DNA of 8,929 nt from an uncultured Mycoplasma sp. (GTDB taxonomy: Bacteria; Bacillota_I; Bacilli_A; RF39; UBA660). This document shows, piece after piece, positions 6,997 to 8,929 of this stretch. The notes below the pieces were generated by a model that made no database searches, was not told the origin of the DNA, and saw nothing but the letters and a program-made list of their open reading frames with translations. The position numbers and the translations under genes were made by a program. Position 1 is the stretch's first letter; every line of letters starts with the position of its first letter. The stretch lies in NCBI GenBank assembly GCA_947565485.1, contig CANOGG010000035.1, forward strand, positions 1-8,929, in the 5' to 3' direction.

Positions 6997-7024
6997 ATTA
7001 TACGCTAAATAAAAAAAATGTCAA
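6997..7024 (-). promoter_or_regulatory. sigma-A consensus promoter of the metal-export operon
   Basis: On the minus strand a perfect TTGACA (7024-7019) and a perfect TATAAT (7002-6997) are 16 bases apart, with eight T at the start of the spacer. The expected start is near 6990, inside the operator. Such a strong promoter fits a system held off by a repressor and fully induced by metal. Confidence 0.88.
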
Positions 7025-7049
7025 CCCTAAAACCCTTAAAAACTTCTAT

Positions 7050-7673
7050 TTAAGACTTTATCATCAAAAGAATTGCTGCCACCAATACAACTCCTAAACT
7101 AGCGAGTAAAAAATAAATGAAACTAAAGCCTCTCTTCGCATATTCTTCCGCTATTGTATGTCTAACGACATTATCTTTTCCTACTATTTTCTTATAAGTT
7201 TTTATCGCCTCTACTTCTAACTTGCTCAAAACTGGATTACCCTCCAACATCTTCATATAATTTGTATATTGTAAAACAACATTCTCTAAATCTCTTGCTA
7301 AATAACTTTGATATTGTACCGCATCCCTCATAAAATCTTCAAACTCTTTTATCTCATCTGTCTCTTCAGACTCATTTTTAATTAAAAAGATATATTTATC
7401 AAAACTAATTCCCTCAGAATCTAGAATTTTATCTTTCTTACTCTCTATCTCTAAAATCTTCGCCAAAGATTGAATATTCATCAAATTTAAATTACTTTTT
7501 AATTTATCTGTATAAATTTCGGTAAAATCAATCTTATTCAAATCAAAACTTAGTGTTTCTGCCTCTGCTTTAACAAATAAAATATTATCTTGATACGTCA
7601 AAAAAGGTCCAATATTAGGATAACTTCCCAGCTCATTTATAATTGCCATATTTTGATTCATAACTTCATTCAC
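7050..7673 (-). CDS. uncharacterised protein with a single C-terminal membrane helix
   Basis: I do not recognise this protein. The chosen start is GTG at 7673, eleven bases after AGGAG, giving 207 residues. A longer TTG start at 7700 overlaps the promoter -10 and is rejected. An ATG at 7661 is another option but lies far from the ribosome binding site. The N-terminal 60 residues are mixed, with GPFLTYQDNILFVKAEAETL (22-41). The middle, about 60-180, is charged and probably helical (IKEFEDFMRDAVQYQSYLAR, 108-127). A membrane helix at about 183-204 is followed by a short KS tail. With no signal peptide it looks tail-anchored, with the bulk in the cytoplasm. It sits between the parE terminator and the metal operon under its own candidate promoter. 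No function can be inferred from its neighbours. Confidence 0.7.
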   Translation of the reverse strand: MNEVMNQNMAIINELGSYPNIGPFLTYQDNILFVKAEAETLSFDLNKIDFTEIYTDKLKSNLNLMNIQSLAKILEIESKKDKILDSEGISFDKYIFLIKNESEETDEIKEFEDFMRDAVQYQSYLARDLENVVLQYTNYMKMLEGNPVLSKLEVEAIKTYKKIVGKDNVVRHTIAEEYAKRGFSFIYFLLASLGVVLVAAILLMIKS

Positions 7674-7699
7674 AAATAGCCACACTCCTATAATAATCA

Positions 7700-7728
7700 A
7701 TTATACCACATAATCCTCGTCTTTTAAA
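7700..7728 (-). promoter_or_regulatory. extended -10 promoter of the 207-residue protein gene
   Basis: On the minus strand TGGTATAAT (7708-7700) is a perfect TATAAT with the TGn extension. A weak -35, TTTAAA (7728-7723), lies 17 bases upstream. The start should be near 7693, about 20 bases before the GTG start. It comes right after the parE terminator, as expected for a new transcription unit. Confidence 0.65.
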
Positions 7729-7738
7729 CCACTTTCTT

Positions 7739-7770
7739 AAAAAGAAAAAACTGTACTCCTCATACAGTCT
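7739..7770 (-). terminator. intrinsic terminator of parE
   Basis: On the minus strand AGACTGTA (7770-7763) pairs with TACAGTTT (7755-7748), with one G-T wobble and a seven-base loop. TTTTTTCTTTTT ends the structure. It starts seven bases after the parE stop codon and should separate parE transcription from everything downstream. Confidence 0.85.
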
Positions 7771-7776
7771 CATATT

Positions 7777-8929
7777 TTATGCCACCCGATAATCATCTTC
7801 CATCGTAAATATAATATTTTCCTCTATCCACTCTTTACGTGGCTCAACTTTATCTCCCATTAACACACTAACGCGTTTCTCCGCCAAAGCTGCATCATAA
7901 ATATTTACTCTTATTAAACTTCTTGTATCCGGGTTCATTGTCGTATCCCAAAGTTCTTCGGCATTCATCTCGCCTAAACCTTTATTCCGCGAAATATCTG
8001 GTTTTCCCGAATTTTCTTCCGTTATCTTAAACCTCTCATCATCGGAATAAGCATAAAAATGTTTCTTCCCATAATCAATCTTATATAATGGTGGCTTAGC
8101 TATATAAAGTTTTCCTGCTTCAATAAGAGGCCTCATAAACTTATAAAAGAATGTTAACAACAATATCTGAATATGTGACCCATCGACATCCGCATCGGTC
8201 ATTATTATTACTTTATCATAATTTGAGTCTTTAACATCAAAATCTTGACCAAGTCCCGCGCCTATTGTATGAATTATTGTATTAATCTCTTCATTTTTCA
8301 AAATATCACCCAAATTAGCCTTCTCTGAATTAATAACTTTTCCTCGAAGCGGCAATATCGCTTGAAATTTCCTATTTCTTCCTCCTTTAGCCGAACCTCC
8401 TGCACTATCACCCTCGACTAAAAAGAGCTCGTTAATACTTGGATTTTTACTTGTCGCAGGCGCCAGCTTTCCCGATAAATTTTTCTCAATTTTATTTTTG
8501 CCTTTACCACTACGGGCTTCCTCACGAGCTTTTCTTGCAGCTTCCCTTGCCATCTTACTCTTACTTGCTTTATCAACAATATTTAAAGCCACTTCTTTAT
8601 TCTCTTCTAAAAAGAATTTTAAATTCTCATAAGTTATCGTTTCTGTTACACTTCTAGCCTCAGGCGTTCCAAGTTTCCCTTTGGTCTGACCCTCAAACTG
8701 TAGTAAAGCCTCAGGTATCTTAAGGTTTATAACCACACTTAAACCCTCTCTAACATCACTACCATCAAAAGTCGCATCTTTCCCCTTAAGTATTCCATTA
8801 CTCTTCACATAATCATTAAAAGCCTTGGTAATACCTGTTTTAAAACCAACTTCATGACTTCCTCCATCACCAGTCTTAACATTATTTACAAAAGACAATA
8901 TGTTCTCATTATATGTATCTGTATACTGC
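7777..8929 (-). CDS. parE: DNA topoisomerase IV subunit B, 5' part beyond window
   Basis: ParE is the ATPase subunit of topoisomerase IV, which powers strand passage. The 383 visible codons enter from the right edge as QYTDTYNENILSFVNN. A TTG at 8898 lies inside this conserved stretch and is not the start. Seen in order, numbered from the first full codon, are the transducer GGSHEVGF (22-29), the ATP-contacting QTKGKLG loop (81-87), the TOPRIM glutamate Glu172 in VEGDSAGG, LPLRGKVIN (192-200), which is ParE-like rather than GyrB-like, the metal-binding DADVDG (245-250), MRPLIEAG and VLMGDKVEPRKEWI near the end. RNKGLGEMN (314-322) has Asn where RYKGLGEMN is usual. Roughly 250 N-terminal residues, including the ATP-binding domain, lie outside. 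The gene ends in TAA and is followed at once by a terminator, so it is not in one operon with parC here. Confidence 0.95.
   Translation of the reverse strand, partial: QYTDTYNENILSFVNNVKTGDGGSHEVGFKTGITKAFNDYVKSNGILKGKDATFDGSDVREGLSVVINLKIPEALLQFEGQTKGKLGTPEARSVTETITYENLKFFLEENKEVALNIVDKASKSKMAREAARKAREEARSGKGKNKIEKNLSGKLAPATSKNPSINELFLVEGDSAGGSAKGGRNRKFQAILPLRGKVINSEKANLGDILKNEEINTIIHTIGAGLGQDFDVKDSNYDKVIIMTDADVDGSHIQILLLTFFYKFMRPLIEAGKLYIAKPPLYKIDYGKKHFYAYSDDERFKITEENSGKPDISRNKGLGEMNAEELWDTTMNPDTRSLIRVNIYDAALAEKRVSVLMGDKVEPRKEWIEENIIFTMEDDYRVA

Noticed and set aside
7025..7049. Terminator after the 207-residue protein gene
   Set aside because: A six-base AT-rich stem (CTTAAA with TTTAAG) can be drawn around 7050, but no T-run follows directly; the eight T near 7011-7018 belong to the metal-operon promoter spacer.
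7674..7700. TTG at 7700 as start of the 207-residue protein
   Set aside because: It overlaps the TATAAT hexamer and lies upstream of the expected transcription start and of the AGGAG ribosome binding site.
8439..8657. Plus-strand open frame opposite parE
   Set aside because: It is antisense to conserved ParE sequence and has no start signals.
8896..8898. TTG as the start codon of parE
   Set aside because: Upstream in-frame codons read QYTDTYNENI, which continues the conserved ParE sequence, so the gene runs past the right edge.
1..8929. Organism-wide TGA=Trp genetic code
   Set aside because: ParC, ParE, the ATPase and the other ORFs use only TGG for tryptophan. An AT-rich genome with that code would be expected to use TGA for most of them.

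Overview
The window is AT-rich DNA (roughly two thirds A+T by eye) in which every credible gene lies on the minus strand. The proteins point to a low-GC member of the Bacilli/Firmicutes or a relative close to the Mollicutes: topoisomerase IV subunits with the Firmicutes signature, a YlbD-family protein, a SmtB/CadC-type repressor with its zinc/cadmium ATPase, strong Shine-Dalgarno sequences and sigma-A-type promoters. I cannot name a species. All tryptophans inside the ORFs are TGG, and the full genes end in TAA or TAG, so the standard bacterial code is the working assumption.

In the direction of transcription (high to low coordinates) the layout is as follows. The 3' part of parE runs in from the right edge and ends at an intrinsic terminator (7739-7770). 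A 207-residue unrecognised protein with one C-terminal membrane helix follows (7050-7673) under an extended -10 promoter. Next comes a self-contained metal-export operon: consensus promoter, SmtB-like operator, ArsR-family repressor (6601-6954), a P1B-type Zn/Cd ATPase overlapping it (4596-6623), and a terminator that overlaps the ATPase stop codon. Then come two ORFs (4078-4536 and 3004-4053) that are in the same frame and separated by one TGA. I read them as a single 510-codon gene interrupted at a conserved tryptophan. Its 3' half carries six 21-residue repeats and a C-terminal membrane helix. parC (456-2915) follows, with a clear terminator, and finally the 5' part of a ylbD-like gene (1-236), cut by the left edge.

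The two topoisomerase IV genes, usually adjacent, are here about 4.86 kb apart, with parE closed off by its own terminator. The interval holds the metal-export operon and two proteins of unknown function that each end in a membrane helix. ParE and ParC should assemble into the chromosome-decatenating enzyme. The repressor and ATPase should form a zinc/cadmium/lead export module that is induced when metal releases the repressor from the operator.

The observations most worth a second look are the in-frame TGA inside the repeat protein, the separated parE and parC genes, and the uncharacterised C-terminally anchored proteins between them. I see no transposase, integrase, tRNA, rRNA or CRISPR array.
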